Notes under the pieces: generated by a model | What the model was told of the DNA's origin: nothing | Database searches by the model: none | What the model saw: only the letters and a program-made list of their open reading frames with translations | Assembly (NCBI RefSeq): GCF_025264685.1 | Contig: NZ_CP073721.1 | Coordinates: forward strand, 5,199,001-5,263,000 | Length of the DNA: 64,000 nt | DNA from: Dactylosporangium roseum | GTDB lineage: Bacteria > Actinomycetota > Actinomycetes > Mycobacteriales > Micromonosporaceae | Direction: 5' to 3' | Translations under genes and position numbers: made by a program | In this document: positions 16,583 through 25,382 of the stretch, one piece after another | Layout of the letters: every line of letters begins with the position of its first letter | Position numbering within the stretch: the first letter of the stretch is position 1

Positions 16583-17628
16583 GCGGGCTCCTCAACGGAT
16601 CGGTCCGCACCGGGCGCCGCGATGACGGCACGGTGCAGGTCCGAGGGGTCGGTGACGGGATGGAAACAGCGATAGCGGTGGGCCGGCCCGACGGCGTCGT
16701 CGGTGTACGGCGGCATGGCCGTGGCGCACGTGTCGGTGGAGCGCCAGCATCGGGTGCGGAACGGGCATCCCGACGGTGGATGTACCGCGGACGGGACCGG
16801 ACCGCTCAGCGGGATGGGACGCATCGGTCGCAGCAGCCCCGGCGTTGCCGAGAACAGCGCCTGCGTGTACGGGTGACGACCGTGCTCGATGCGTGCGACC
16901 GGCAGCTCCTCCACCACCCGGCCGAGGTACATGGTGACGATCCGGTCCGACACGCGCCGGACCGTCTGCAGGTCGTGCGACACGAACACCATCGCGAGCC
17001 CGAGCCGCTCGCGCAGGTCCATGAGCAGGTTGAGGATCTGCGCCCGCACCGACACGTCCAGCGCCGAGGTCGGCTCGTCGGCGACGAGCAGCGCCGGCTC
17101 CAGCGCGAGGGCGCGCGCGATCGCCACCCGCTGCCGCTGTCCACCGGAGAGGTGCGCGGGCAACGCGTCGCGCGCGGACGCCGGCAGGCCGACGAGGTGC
17201 AGCAGCTCGGTGACCCGTCGCATGCGGTCGCGCGGGCCGCGCCAATGATGCACGTCGAGCGGATCGGCGATGATCCGTTCGACCGGCAGGCGGCGGTTGA
17301 GCGACGTCGAGGGATCCTGGAAGACCATCCCGACGGTCCGGCCGATGTGCCGCCGGCGCTGGGCGGTGCTCAACTGCCAGATGTCCCGGCCGCCGACCAG
17401 GACGGTTCCCGAGGTCGGCCGCTGCAGGCCGACCAGCACCTTCACCAGGGTCGACTTGCCGCAGCCGGACTCGCCCACCACACCGACCGTCTCACCGGCG
17501 GCAACGGTGGCATCAGCGCCGGTGAGAGCGTGCACGCGGTCACGGTTCAGCAGAGACCTGCCCGGGGCCCGGTGCTCGACGCTGACCTCGCGCAGCTCGG
17601 CCAGGATCTCGGAGGGCCGGTCAGTCAT
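16579..17628 (-). CDS. ABC transporter ATP-binding protein (OppF/DppF type) of the sialic acid locus
   Basis: ATPase of a peptide-family importer, 349 aa. Walker A GESGCGKST, signature SGGQRQRVAIARALALEP, Walker B LLVADEPTSALDVS, H-loop FVSHDLQTV, and an HPY tail with GCPFRTRC. The start is ATG 17628, inside the end of the permease-ATPase fusion gene (8-nt overlap). Together with the ATPase half of the fusion it would make the two nucleotide-binding domains. Actinobacterial sialic acid importers of this family are known (SiaEFGI of Corynebacterium glutamicum), which fits the surrounding nan genes. Confidence 0.88.
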   Translation of the reverse strand: MTDRPSEILAELREVSVEHRAPGRSLLNRDRVHALTGADATVAAGETVGVVGESGCGKSTLVKVLVGLQRPTSGTVLVGGRDIWQLSTAQRRRHIGRTVGMVFQDPSTSLNRRLPVERIIADPLDVHHWRGPRDRMRRVTELLHLVGLPASARDALPAHLSGGQRQRVAIARALALEPALLVADEPTSALDVSVRAQILNLLMDLRERLGLAMVFVSHDLQTVRRVSDRIVTMYLGRVVEELPVARIEHGRHPYTQALFSATPGLLRPMRPIPLSGPVPSAVHPPSGCPFRTRCWRSTDTCATAMPPYTDDAVGPAHRYRCFHPVTDPSDLHRAVIAAPGADRSVEEPA

Positions 17629-19570
17629 GGACGACCACCTTCACATCGTTGTCGCGTGGTGCGGGGTGGTGGCAGGCCGTGAGGTGGTCGCCGACCTCGA
17701 CCAGCGGGGGCCGCACCCCGGCGCAGATCTCGGTCGCGGCCGGGCAGCGGTCGGCGAAGCGGCAGCCGGCCGGGAAGTCGGCCGGTGACGGCACCGTCCC
17801 GCCGATCTGCACCAGCCTCGGGGCCTGGGACTCCAGCGACAGCACGGAGCCCAGCAGGCCGCGGGTGTAGTGGTGGGCCGGTGCGGCGAGCACCGCCGGG
17901 GTCGCACCCTGCTCGACGATGTGCCCGCCGTACATCACCGCGATCCGGTCGCAGACGTCGCTGACGAGGGCCAGATCGTGCGAGACGAGGATGAGCGCGA
18001 AGCCGAGCTCGGCACGCAGCCGGAGCAGCAACTCGATGACCTGGGCCTGGACCGTGACGTCGAGCGCCGTGGTCGGCTCGTCCGCGACGACCAGCTTCGG
18101 GTCGCGGGCCAGCGCCATCGCGATGACCACCCGCTGCCGCTGCCCGCCGGACAGCTCGTGCGGGTAGGACGACAGCGTCCGGGCCGGATCCAGCCCGACG
18201 AGCGTCATCAGCTCCTGCGCCGTGCGGGTGCCGCCGCGGCGGATGACCTGCTTGAGCTGCGCCCGGACGGTCATCGACGGGTTGAGTGCGGACAACGCGT
18301 CCTGGTAGATCATCGCGATCTGCCGGCCCATCACGGCCCGCCGGGCGGAGCCGCGAAGGGTGAGCAGGTCGGTGCCGGCGAAGTCGATGGTGCCGCCGAC
18401 CCGGGCACCGCGCGGCTGCAGGCCCATCACCGTCAGCGCGGTCAGCGACTTGCCGCAGCCGGACTCGCCGACGAGCCCGAGCACCTCGCCCGGTCGCACC
18501 TCGAAGCCCACCCCGTCGACGATGTCGACGCCGTTGTGGCTGCCCGGGAAGCCGACACGGAGGTCACGGACGGACAGGATCGGCGCTGCGGTGATCGGCG
18601 GGCGGGCCGCCGCGGCGAGCCGCGTCGCGGCCTCGGCCAGGCCGGGCAGCACGACGGGCGACCGGTCGCCGCCTGCTGCCGGCTCGATCGGCTCGCCGGT
18701 GCCGGTGCGGCGTCGGCTGGCCGGCGCCGCCCAGGCGTCGGAGATGCCCTCGGCCAGGATGTTCAGGCTCAGCACGGTGCACAGGATCAACACGCCGGGG
18801 AAGAAGGTGGCCCACCAGCCGCGGCTGGCGAGCATCTGCTGCCCGTAGGCGATGACGCTGCCCCACGACGACGGGCCCGCCTCGGGCTGAAGACCGCCGC
18901 CGATGAACGACAGCGACGCCTCGAAGACGATCGCGTTGGCCACCATGATCGTGGCGTACACGAGAATCGGCGCGGCACAGTTACGCGCGACGTGCCGCAC
19001 GATGATGTGCCAGCGCCCCGCGCCGATCACCCGCTCGGCGGCGACGTAGTCCTCCTGGTACTGGGCGGCCACGTTGGCCCGGACCAGCCGCGCGATCTGC
19101 GGAGTGAAGACGAACCCGATCGCCCCCACCAGCACCGGGACACTGTCGTGGCCGTACGCGACGACCAGGATCGCTGCGAGCACGATGGTGGGGAACGCCA
19201 TCACGACGTCCAGCGCCCGCATGATGATCTCGTCGACGAGGCGCCGGCTGGTCGCCGCGATCGCGCCCAGGACCGCGCCGACGAGCAGCGCCAGCCCGGC
19301 GGAGCAGAAGCCGATGACCAGTGAACGGCGGGTGCCGGCGACCAGGCGCGAGTAGATGTCCCTGCCGAGCCGGTCGACACCGAACCAGAAGTCCCCGTCC
19401 GGCCCGGTCGACGGCGCGGCGAGTGCGACCTGGGTCGGGTCGTGCCGGACGAGCCAGGGTGCGGCGATCCCGATGGCGACGACCACCAGCAGGAAACCGA
19501 GACAGATCTTGGCAAGCAGTGGCAGGCGTCGCCATCCGGTTCCGACGGCGTGGACGGCACGCGCGATCAT
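17621..19570 (-). CDS. ABC transporter permease-ATPase fusion (OppC-OppD in one chain)
   Basis: Single 649-aa protein joining a DppC/OppC permease to a DppD/OppD ATPase. Residues 1-300 hold the N-terminal TM helix (LLAKICLGFLLVVVAIGIA), the mark FWFGVDRLGRDIYSRL, the EAA motif YVAAERVIGAGRWHIIVRHV and the remaining helices. A Pro/Ala-rich linker of about 50 residues follows. Residues 350-649 hold Walker A GESGCGKSL, signature SGGQRQRVVIAMAL, Walker B LVVADEPTTALDVT, and the HPY tail with GCRFADRC. The start is ATG 19570 (ATGA overlap with oppB). Such fusions are known in actinobacteria. The frame is continuous, with no sign of a sequencing-made fusion. Confidence 0.92.
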   Translation of the reverse strand: MIARAVHAVGTGWRRLPLLAKICLGFLLVVVAIGIAAPWLVRHDPTQVALAAPSTGPDGDFWFGVDRLGRDIYSRLVAGTRRSLVIGFCSAGLALLVGAVLGAIAATSRRLVDEIIMRALDVVMAFPTIVLAAILVVAYGHDSVPVLVGAIGFVFTPQIARLVRANVAAQYQEDYVAAERVIGAGRWHIIVRHVARNCAAPILVYATIMVANAIVFEASLSFIGGGLQPEAGPSSWGSVIAYGQQMLASRGWWATFFPGVLILCTVLSLNILAEGISDAWAAPASRRRTGTGEPIEPAAGGDRSPVVLPGLAEAATRLAAAARPPITAAPILSVRDLRVGFPGSHNGVDIVDGVGFEVRPGEVLGLVGESGCGKSLTALTVMGLQPRGARVGGTIDFAGTDLLTLRGSARRAVMGRQIAMIYQDALSALNPSMTVRAQLKQVIRRGGTRTAQELMTLVGLDPARTLSSYPHELSGGQRQRVVIAMALARDPKLVVADEPTTALDVTVQAQVIELLLRLRAELGFALILVSHDLALVSDVCDRIAVMYGGHIVEQGATPAVLAAPAHHYTRGLLGSVLSLESQAPRLVQIGGTVPSPADFPAGCRFADRCPAATEICAGVRPPLVEVGDHLTACHHPAPRDNDVKVVVHD

Positions 19571-20529
19571 CCGTGCGCTCCTCGAAGACGGGGATTGGCC
19601 GCCAGGTACAGCAGATCGACGACAAGGTTCACGACCACGAAGCCGAGCGCGATGGTGATCACCAGTCCTCGCGCCAGACCGATGTCGTTCTGCTGCACCG
19701 CGCTCATGATCTGGGTGCCCATACCGGGCAGCGAGAAGATGGTCTCGATGATGATCGCGCCGCCGATCAGGTAACCGACCTGCAGGCCGAGCACGGTCAT
19801 CGGGGTCAGCAGGGCGTTGCGCAACACGTTGCGGCCGACCACCACGACCGGCGGCAGCCCGGCGCCGACCGCCGTGCGCACGTAGTCCTTGTCCAACTCC
19901 TCGACCATCGAGGTGCGCACGATCCGGGCCAGCGCGCAGCCGGTCGGCACCGCCAACGCGACGGCGGGCAGGATCAGATGCCGCAGCCAGCCGCTCAACG
20001 ACTCCGACGGCGACACGTAGTGCCCGCTGGGCAGCGATCCGCCCCCGATGGTCGACAGCCGCTGGATGAGCAGGATCGCCAGCCAGAACGACGGGATGGA
20101 GATGCCGGCCATCGACAACAGCCGGGTGAGCTGGTCGGGCCAGCGATCCCGGTAGAGCGCACCGGTCACGCCCAGCACGAGCGCCACCACGATCGCGCCG
20201 GCAACACCGACGAGTGTCAGTTGCAGCGTGACCGGCAGCGCCTCGGAGATCACCGAGCTGATCGGCACGTTCAGCGAGAAGGTGTTGCCGAGCTCGCCGT
20301 GCAGCAACGCCCACAGGTAGTCCACGTAGCGCACCAGCAGCGGCTGGTCCAGACCGTTCGCCCGGTTGAACGCGGCGACCTGCTCGGCCGTCGCCTCGCT
20401 GCCCAGCACGGACAGCGCGGCGTTGTTCGGCGACAGCGCCATGATGATGAAGATGAACAGGATGATGCCGAGCATCAGCGGGATCAACGCCGAAAGCCGG
20501 CGCAGGACGATGCCGAGGAAGGCGTTCAC
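19567..20529 (-). CDS. ABC transporter permease (OppB/DppB type) of the sialic acid locus
   Basis: Membrane permease of 320 aa with an N-terminal helix (LSALIPLMLGIILFIFIIMAL), an external loop containing GSEATAEQVAAFNRANGLD, and five later helices. The EAA-like motif reads YVRTAVGAGLPPVVVVGRNV, and the family mark is ETIFSLPGMGTQIM. It forms the pore with the permease half of the downstream fusion protein. It follows the binding-protein gene by 109 bp, in which I see no clear promoter or terminator. The start is ATG 20529. Confidence 0.9.
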   Translation of the reverse strand: MNAFLGIVLRRLSALIPLMLGIILFIFIIMALSPNNAALSVLGSEATAEQVAAFNRANGLDQPLLVRYVDYLWALLHGELGNTFSLNVPISSVISEALPVTLQLTLVGVAGAIVVALVLGVTGALYRDRWPDQLTRLLSMAGISIPSFWLAILLIQRLSTIGGGSLPSGHYVSPSESLSGWLRHLILPAVALAVPTGCALARIVRTSMVEELDKDYVRTAVGAGLPPVVVVGRNVLRNALLTPMTVLGLQVGYLIGGAIIIETIFSLPGMGTQIMSAVQQNDIGLARGLVITIALGFVVVNLVVDLLYLAANPRLRGAHG

Positions 20530-20638
20530 CCGCCGCTCCTTCTGTTGTCGGTGTGCGCCGCCGAGGTCGTGGTCGAGTCGGTGAACCCGAGCCGGCCGTC
20601 GCCCGACGGCGCACGGTCACACCACCGGGGACGACGAC

Positions 20639-22237
20639 TCACGCCCGCGACGCGCCGAGGAAGTACAGGCCGGTGGTCGAGGCGCCCTGGAAGTCCTTGA
20701 GCTTCGCCGGGTCGTAGGCCGTCACCGTCTTGACGTGGAAGACCGGATACAGCGGCGCCTCGTCGGCGATGAGGTCGAGGGCCTGCTTCCACAGCGCGGC
20801 CTGCTCGGATCCGGAGGCCTTCGCGGCCGACTCGATGAGCTGCGCGCACTGCTTGGCCACGTCGGGGGCCCACCGGTAGCGGTCCTTGGTCCAGGTCTGG
20901 TTGAGGTAGAACCAGCGCAGCAGCAGATCCACGTCCGGGCCGAACACGGTCGGGTCGCCGGACGCGGCGAGCACCCGGAAGTTCGCGCCCGGCACGACGC
21001 TGCCGTAGATCGCCGACGACGGCTTGGTGTTGAGCGTCGCGTTCACCCCGATCGCCTTCCAGGCGTCGATGAGCACCGGGGCGCTGTCCTTGACGAACGC
21101 CGTGTCGGTGGTGTTGAGCTCGAACGACAGGTTGCTCGCGCCCGCCGCGGCGAGCAGGCTCTTGGCCTTGTCCGGGTCGTAGTTGTAGGCGGTGGCCGCC
21201 TTCTGGTAAGCGGCGTTGCCCGCGTCGAGGTAGCTCGACGCGGCCGTGCCGTAGCCCTGTAGCGCCGTCTTGACGACCTTGTCCGCGTCGATGGCGTAGT
21301 GCAGCGCCTGCCGGACCCGCTTGTCGCTGAACGGCGCGGCGGCGCAGTTGAACATCAGGAACAGGTGGTTGAACGCCTGCTTCTCCTCCACCTTGCGGTC
21401 GGTGCCGACACTCTTGACGTCGAGGTACGGCACCGCCTCGATCGCCTGGGAAGAGCCGCCCCGCAGATCGTTGAGCCGGGCGGTGCCGTCCGGGCTGGTC
21501 CGCAGCGTGATCTTCTCGACCTTCGCCGGGCGTGGACCGTTGTAGTTGGCGTTGACGCCCATCACGACGCCGGCGGTGGCGTTGGCACTCTGCACGGTGA
21601 ACGGCCCCGAGCCGATGGGTGCGGTGTCGAAGGCCTTGGACGCGGCGGCGTCGCCGGTCTTCGCCTTCGGCACGATCTTGATGACCGCGATCCGCTGCGG
21701 GAACAGGCTGAACGGGTGCTTGAGGCTGAACTCCGCGGTCCGCTGGTCCTTCGCGGTGACCTTGTCGACGAAGGTGATGAACCCCGCCATCAGCGCCTTG
21801 TTCGCCGGGTCCATCGCCCGCTGGAACGACCACGCCACGTCGTCGGCGGTCACGGGAGAGCCGTCGGAGAACTTCGCCCCCTCGCGGAGCGCCACGGTCC
21901 AGGTCAGCCCGTCCGCGCTCACCGTGGGCTGCGAGGCGGCCAGCGCCAGGTACGGCTTGCGGGTGATCGGGTCGAGGTCGATCAGCGCCTCGAAGACGTG
22001 CTGGTTGACCGCCGTGGCCACGGCACTGGAGGCGCTCATCGGGTCGAAGCCGCTGGACAGGGTGAAGGCGAGTGTGGCCTCGATCGTCTTGCCGGCGGGG
22101 CCGCTGGACTCGCCGCCCTTGTCGCCGCCACTGTCGCCGCACGCGCCCAGTCCACCGGTGATGGCGGTCGCCGCGCCGAGGATGCCTGCGTAGCGCAGGA
22201 CGTCACGGCGGGACACGCCTTCAAGGCTTTGCTTCAT
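20639..22237 (-). CDS. ABC transporter substrate-binding lipoprotein, probable sialic acid receptor (SBP_bac_5)
   Basis: Receptor of the importer, 532 aa. The N-terminus has both a Tat-like motif (SRRDVLRYAG) and a lipobox ending LGAC, so it may be exported folded by Tat and then lipid-anchored. The mature protein has family 5 features: FDPMSASSAVATAVNQHVFE, LTWTVALREGAKFSDGSPV, then AWSFQRAMDP. The start is ATG 22237, because GGGAG lies five bases upstream; a GTG at 22243 overlaps that ribosome site. It is first gene of the operon and is preceded by a strong promoter and an operator for the neighbouring GntR regulator. The ligand is inferred from the nan genes and the sialidase. Confidence 0.88.
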   Translation of the reverse strand: MKQSLEGVSRRDVLRYAGILGAATAITGGLGACGDSGGDKGGESSGPAGKTIEATLAFTLSSGFDPMSASSAVATAVNQHVFEALIDLDPITRKPYLALAASQPTVSADGLTWTVALREGAKFSDGSPVTADDVAWSFQRAMDPANKALMAGFITFVDKVTAKDQRTAEFSLKHPFSLFPQRIAVIKIVPKAKTGDAAASKAFDTAPIGSGPFTVQSANATAGVVMGVNANYNGPRPAKVEKITLRTSPDGTARLNDLRGGSSQAIEAVPYLDVKSVGTDRKVEEKQAFNHLFLMFNCAAAPFSDKRVRQALHYAIDADKVVKTALQGYGTAASSYLDAGNAAYQKAATAYNYDPDKAKSLLAAAGASNLSFELNTTDTAFVKDSAPVLIDAWKAIGVNATLNTKPSSAIYGSVVPGANFRVLAASGDPTVFGPDVDLLLRWFYLNQTWTKDRYRWAPDVAKQCAQLIESAAKASGSEQAALWKQALDLIADEAPLYPVFHVKTVTAYDPAKLKDFQGASTTGLYFLGASRA

Positions 22238-22256
22238 GCCCACTCCCGAAGATATA

Positions 22257-22274
22257 AGACGTCGTACGTCTGAT
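22257..22274. promoter_or_regulatory. operator site 1 for the GntR regulator (transporter/nan operon)
   Basis: AGACGTCGTACGTCTGAT, with arms AGACGT and ACGTCT around CGT. It lies just downstream of the promoter of the nan transport operon, over or just after the predicted transcript start, 20 bp before the start codon. It matches the sites at 23358 and 23555 at 13 of 18 positions shared by all three. Consensus: AGAC(A/G)TC(G/A)(T/C)ACG(T/C)C(T/C)GA(T/C). Confidence 0.75.
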
Positions 22275-22288
22275 TAATCGTAGGCGGT

Positions 22289-22317
22289 ACGTTAGGAGCC
22301 GGACGGGACAGGGTCAA
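22289..22317 (-). promoter_or_regulatory. promoter of the sialic acid transport/catabolism operon
   Basis: On the minus strand TTGACC (22317-22312), a 17-bp spacer and TAACGT (22294-22289) make a good vegetative-type promoter. The transcript would start near 22282, leaving a short leader with the operator inside it. This arrangement suits repression by the adjacent GntR protein. Confidence 0.7.
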
Positions 22318-22569
22318 GGCCAGCGCCGGAACCATCGGTAACGGATGTGCAACATCGATCATGCGGGCGTCACCAGCGCTGACGGCCGGCCCGGCGGGGT
22401 GTTCGACGCCGGCCACCGGCGCCCCTACCAGCACATCCTCTCGGGCGCGCCGCCGGGCCGCGGCACGCGAGCCACGGCACGGCCGGGCACGGCGGTGCCC
22501 GTCGAGCGTCTCACACGTCACGCCGCGTCATCTCCAAGACCGCCGGCCGAGCGCGTGCCGCGACGGCGG

Positions 22570-23295
22570 TCAGGCTCGTCCGGCGGCGGCGATCCTGCGG
22601 CGTACCGGCGCGTAGTGCGCCACCACGGCCGCGGCGAACGCGTCGGCGTCGCGGCCACGGGCCGCCTCCACCATGGCGCGATGCGCGGCGACGGTGTCGG
22701 CGTCCTCCGCCGGGCTGGACATGCCCAGGTACGGCGCGACGATCGCGTGGACGTCCCAGAACGCTCCGGTGAGCTGGCTGATGAGCTGGTTGCCCAGGGG
22801 TTGCATGAGGAGCTGATGGAACTTCCGGTCGGCCTCCACCTGCGCCGCACTGCCGGGCGGACATTGCTCGAGCTCCGCCGTGGCCTGCTCCAGATCGGCC
22901 AGGTGTTCCCCGTCGAGCCGCTCGATGATCTGCGCGGCCATGCCCTCCTCGAACAGTTGCCGCACCTCGACGAGGTCGAGCAGGGCGCGGAGGTCGTCCT
23001 CCGGGCTGAGCAGGCCACGGAACGTCAGGCTCTCCACCAGCGCGGACAGTGACAGCCGTCCGACGAAGGTGCCGGAGCCGTGGCGCACCTCGACGATGTC
23101 GAGTGCGGCCAGGGTCTTGATCGCCTCCCGGAGGCTGGACCGGCTCGCGTTGAGCGCCTCGCACAGTTCGGCCTCGGTGGGCAGCGGATCGCCGGGCTTC
23201 AGCCGGTTGTCGATGATGTACGTCTTGATGCGATCCGTCACCGCCTGCCGAAGCAACGTACGGTCCGGCCGGATGGGCTTGATCTCGGTTCGCAT
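22570..23295 (-). CDS. GntR-family (FadR subfamily) regulator, probable sialic acid repressor
   Basis: DNA-binding regulator of 241 aa. The N-terminal winged helix spans residues 10-75 (YIIDNRLKPGDPLPTEAEL, then NASRSSLREAIKTLAALD and VEVRHGSGTFV). An all-helical FCD-type ligand domain follows from about 95, with metal-site candidates in ADRKFHQLLMQ, VHAIVAPY and VAAHRAMVEA. It sits between the nan operon and the sialidase gene, and a shared palindrome occurs at all three promoters, including its own. That supports an NanR-like repressor released by a sialic-acid-derived ligand. The start is ATG 23295, with a weak ribosome site (GGGGAG about 10 bases away). Confidence 0.88.
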   Translation of the reverse strand: MRTEIKPIRPDRTLLRQAVTDRIKTYIIDNRLKPGDPLPTEAELCEALNASRSSLREAIKTLAALDIVEVRHGSGTFVGRLSLSALVESLTFRGLLSPEDDLRALLDLVEVRQLFEEGMAAQIIERLDGEHLADLEQATAELEQCPPGSAAQVEADRKFHQLLMQPLGNQLISQLTGAFWDVHAIVAPYLGMSSPAEDADTVAAHRAMVEAARGRDADAFAAAVVAHYAPVRRRIAAAGRA

Positions 23296-23357
23296 CGAGC
23301 TGGCTCTCCCCTGATCCCGTCATCGTTGTCACGCTCCCCTGCCACGAGCATCACATC

Positions 23358-23375
23358 AGACATCATACGCCTGAC
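23358..23375. promoter_or_regulatory. operator site 2, overlapping the GntR gene's own -10 box
   Basis: AGACATCATACGCCTGAC matches the shared operator. On the minus strand it contains TATGAT (23367-23362), a likely -10 box for the GntR gene 63 bp downstream. Binding there would give autorepression. No clear -35 box is seen upstream. Confidence 0.65.
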
Positions 23376-23403
23376 CTTTCCCGTTTCCCCCGCCGCCGCC
23401 TTG

Positions 23404-23484
23404 CGCGTTGATCTTGCAGTTGTGGTGCCTGACAAACCGGGCACTCAGGGAGCGTCCCGGCACCACAACTGCAAGATCAACGCG
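23404..23484. repeat. long hairpin repeat element, copy 1
   Basis: Perfect 26-bp inverted arms (23404-23429 and 23459-23484) around a 29-nt loop. The core arm is GATCTTGCAGTTGTGGTGCC and the loop begins TGACAAACCGGGCA. A second copy lies at 33919-33989 in the same orientation, with only five differences in the loop. It sits between the GntR and sialidase promoters. It encodes no protein and carries no obvious transposase or target duplication. Confidence 0.93.
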
Positions 23485-23521
23485 GGTGGTGGGGGGCGGC
23501 GCAGTCAGGCACGCGAATCTC

Positions 23522-23550
23522 TTGACGCTCCACCGGCATCGATCTACGGT
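23522..23550 (+). promoter_or_regulatory. promoter of the sialidase gene
   Basis: TTGACG (23522-23527), a 17-bp spacer and TACGGT (23545-23550) form a promoter with the same layout as that of the nan transport operon. The transcript would start near 23557, inside operator site 3. Confidence 0.68.
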
Positions 23551-23554
23551 CATC

Positions 23555-23572
23555 AGACATCGCACGTCCGAT
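23555..23572. promoter_or_regulatory. operator site 3 (sialidase gene)
   Basis: AGACATCGCACGTCCGAT, the third match to the GntR operator, begins four bases after the -10 box and covers the predicted transcript start of the sialidase gene. This ties the secreted enzyme to the same regulator as the importer. Confidence 0.7.
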
Positions 23573-23611
23573 GATTTGGCATCCTGGTCATCGCACCCCG
23601 AAGGAGCCGAT

Positions 23612-25369
23612 GTGAGCCCCCGAAGAAGCTTGATCCGAGCGGTGACGGCGGTGGCGGCGGTGGCGGCGTTCGCCCTGACCGCCACGCTGCCGGCCGACCC
23701 CGCCCGGGCCGCCGCACCCGCCGGCGTCATGGCCGTCGCCGGCGCGGACTGCACCACCAACCGCCTGACGCTGACCCTCGTCAACAACAGCAGCGCCGCC
23801 CAGACCTACACGATCACCTGGCCGGGCCGGTCCGGTTCGCCGTGGACAAGCACGGTCCCGGCGGGCGGAACCTCGTTGCGCTACTGGACCCTCGCCCCCG
23901 GGGCGGCGTACAACCTGCGCACCACCACGCCGACCGGGCTGGACACCACGACGGCCGGTCTCTTCCACTGCGGCACCGGCATGTCGGCGCTGACCAGCAT
24001 GGACTGCACCGCCGGCCGGCTGCAGCTCGCCCTGGAGAACCGGACGAGCACGGCGAAGACGTTCACCACCACGTGGCCCGGCCGGAGCGGTTCCCCGTGG
24101 ACCACCAACGTGGCCGCGGGCGGCAACGCCCTGCTGTCCTGGACGGTTCCGTCCGGCACGTCGTACGCGTTGCGGACCACCGCGACAGGGTTCGACCTGA
24201 CCAACCAGGGCACCGCCACCTGCGGGCTGGACGCCGGCACCCCGCAGATGAACGCGGTGACAGTGCTGACGACGCAGAGCGTCATCCGCGGGCTCAACGG
24301 GCCGAACGGGCACTACGACGGCACCGTGGCGTCGGTGCGCATCCCCGGCATGGCCGTGACGAACAACGGCACCGTCATCGCGGTCGCGGACGCACGGGTG
24401 AACGGCAACTACGACCTCGGCGGCGGTGACAACAACATCCAGATCGCCATGATGCGCAGCACAGACGGCGGACGCACCTTCGAGCAGCCCCGCGTCATCC
24501 ACCACGCGCCGGCGCTCGGCGCGGGCGTCGGCGACCCGAGCCTGCTCGTCGACCGCGCCACCGGCACCGTGTACTGCTTGTACACGTACTCCCCCCGGGT
24601 GGGCGTCAGCTACTGGGCGGCCGGCTCCGGCACCAACTCGGCCGGCGACCCGGACAGCCTGCACCTGCAGTACGTCAAGAGCACCGACAACGGCGCGACG
24701 TGGAGCGCGCCGGTCGAGCTCAACCCGCAGCTCAAGGATCCGGCGTGGAAGCAGGTGTTCTTCTCCTCCGGCCACGGCATCCAGACCAGCTCCGGGCGCC
24801 TGATCCAGCCGATCTCGTACCGTGACGCCAACGGCGTCAGCAACGCGGGCAACGTGTACAGCGACGACCACGGCGTGACGTGGCGGCGCGGCGGCTCCGC
24901 CGGCGCGAACATCAACGAGAGCAAGGCGGTCGAGCGCGGCAGCGGCACCGTGGTGCAGAACATGCGCCACGACTCCGTCAAGAGCCGCTACTACTCGACG
25001 TCCACCGACGGTGGTGCCACGTTCGGCGCCGCGACCGCGAGCAGCCTGCTGCCCGACCCGGGCTGCAACGCCGACGAGATGAGCTACCTGCGCCCCGCCG
25101 ACGTCGGGCCCAACGGCGCGCCGACGCGGACCGCCACCGTGCTGTTCAGCAACAACGCCAGCTCGAGCAGCCGCAACAACCTCACTGTCCGGCTGTCCAC
25201 CGACAACGGGGCCAGTTGGCCGGCCCGGGCGCTGCTCAAGCCGGGCGCGGCCGGCTACTCCACGATGGCCGTGCTGTCGAACGGCCAGGTCGCCGACCTG
25301 TACGAGATCGGCAACACCGGCGGCATCATCTTCACCCGGTTCAACCTGGACTGGGTGCGAGGCGCCTGA
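23612..25369 (+). CDS. secreted exo-alpha-sialidase (GH33) with duplicated N-terminal domain
   Basis: Extracellular enzyme that frees terminal sialic acids from glycans; 585 aa. The start is GTG 23612, with AAGGAG five bases upstream; the open frame further upstream is not used. The signal peptide ends near AAAPAG. Two repeats of about 65 residues follow, each with TWPGRSGSPWT and a cysteine at both ends, probably small beta domains that bind the surface or glycans. The catalytic six-bladed propeller has the Arg motif RIP at 243-245 and five Asp-boxes: STDGGRTF, STDNGATW, SDDHGVTW, STDGGATF and STDNGASW. The released sugar would enter through the adjacent importer. There is no C-terminal anchor. 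Confidence 0.93.
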   Translation: MSPRRSLIRAVTAVAAVAAFALTATLPADPARAAAPAGVMAVAGADCTTNRLTLTLVNNSSAAQTYTITWPGRSGSPWTSTVPAGGTSLRYWTLAPGAAYNLRTTTPTGLDTTTAGLFHCGTGMSALTSMDCTAGRLQLALENRTSTAKTFTTTWPGRSGSPWTTNVAAGGNALLSWTVPSGTSYALRTTATGFDLTNQGTATCGLDAGTPQMNAVTVLTTQSVIRGLNGPNGHYDGTVASVRIPGMAVTNNGTVIAVADARVNGNYDLGGGDNNIQIAMMRSTDGGRTFEQPRVIHHAPALGAGVGDPSLLVDRATGTVYCLYTYSPRVGVSYWAAGSGTNSAGDPDSLHLQYVKSTDNGATWSAPVELNPQLKDPAWKQVFFSSGHGIQTSSGRLIQPISYRDANGVSNAGNVYSDDHGVTWRRGGSAGANINESKAVERGSGTVVQNMRHDSVKSRYYSTSTDGGATFGAATASSLLPDPGCNADEMSYLRPADVGPNGAPTRTATVLFSNNASSSSRNNLTVRLSTDNGASWPARALLKPGAAGYSTMAVLSNGQVADLYEIGNTGGIIFTRFNLDWVRGA

Positions 25370-25382
25370 CCGGTCCGCGGCC

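Noticed and set aside
17621..20620. Open frame of 999 codons that would extend the permease-ATPase fusion far upstream
   Set aside because: The first about 350 codons are the shadow of the OppB gene in another frame; similarity begins at ATG 19570, which overlaps the OppB stop as ATGA.
20526..22142. 538-codon minus-strand frame over the binding-protein gene
   Set aside because: It is an Arg/Gly-rich shadow in another frame of the real binding-protein gene, which has a lipobox and family 5 motifs.
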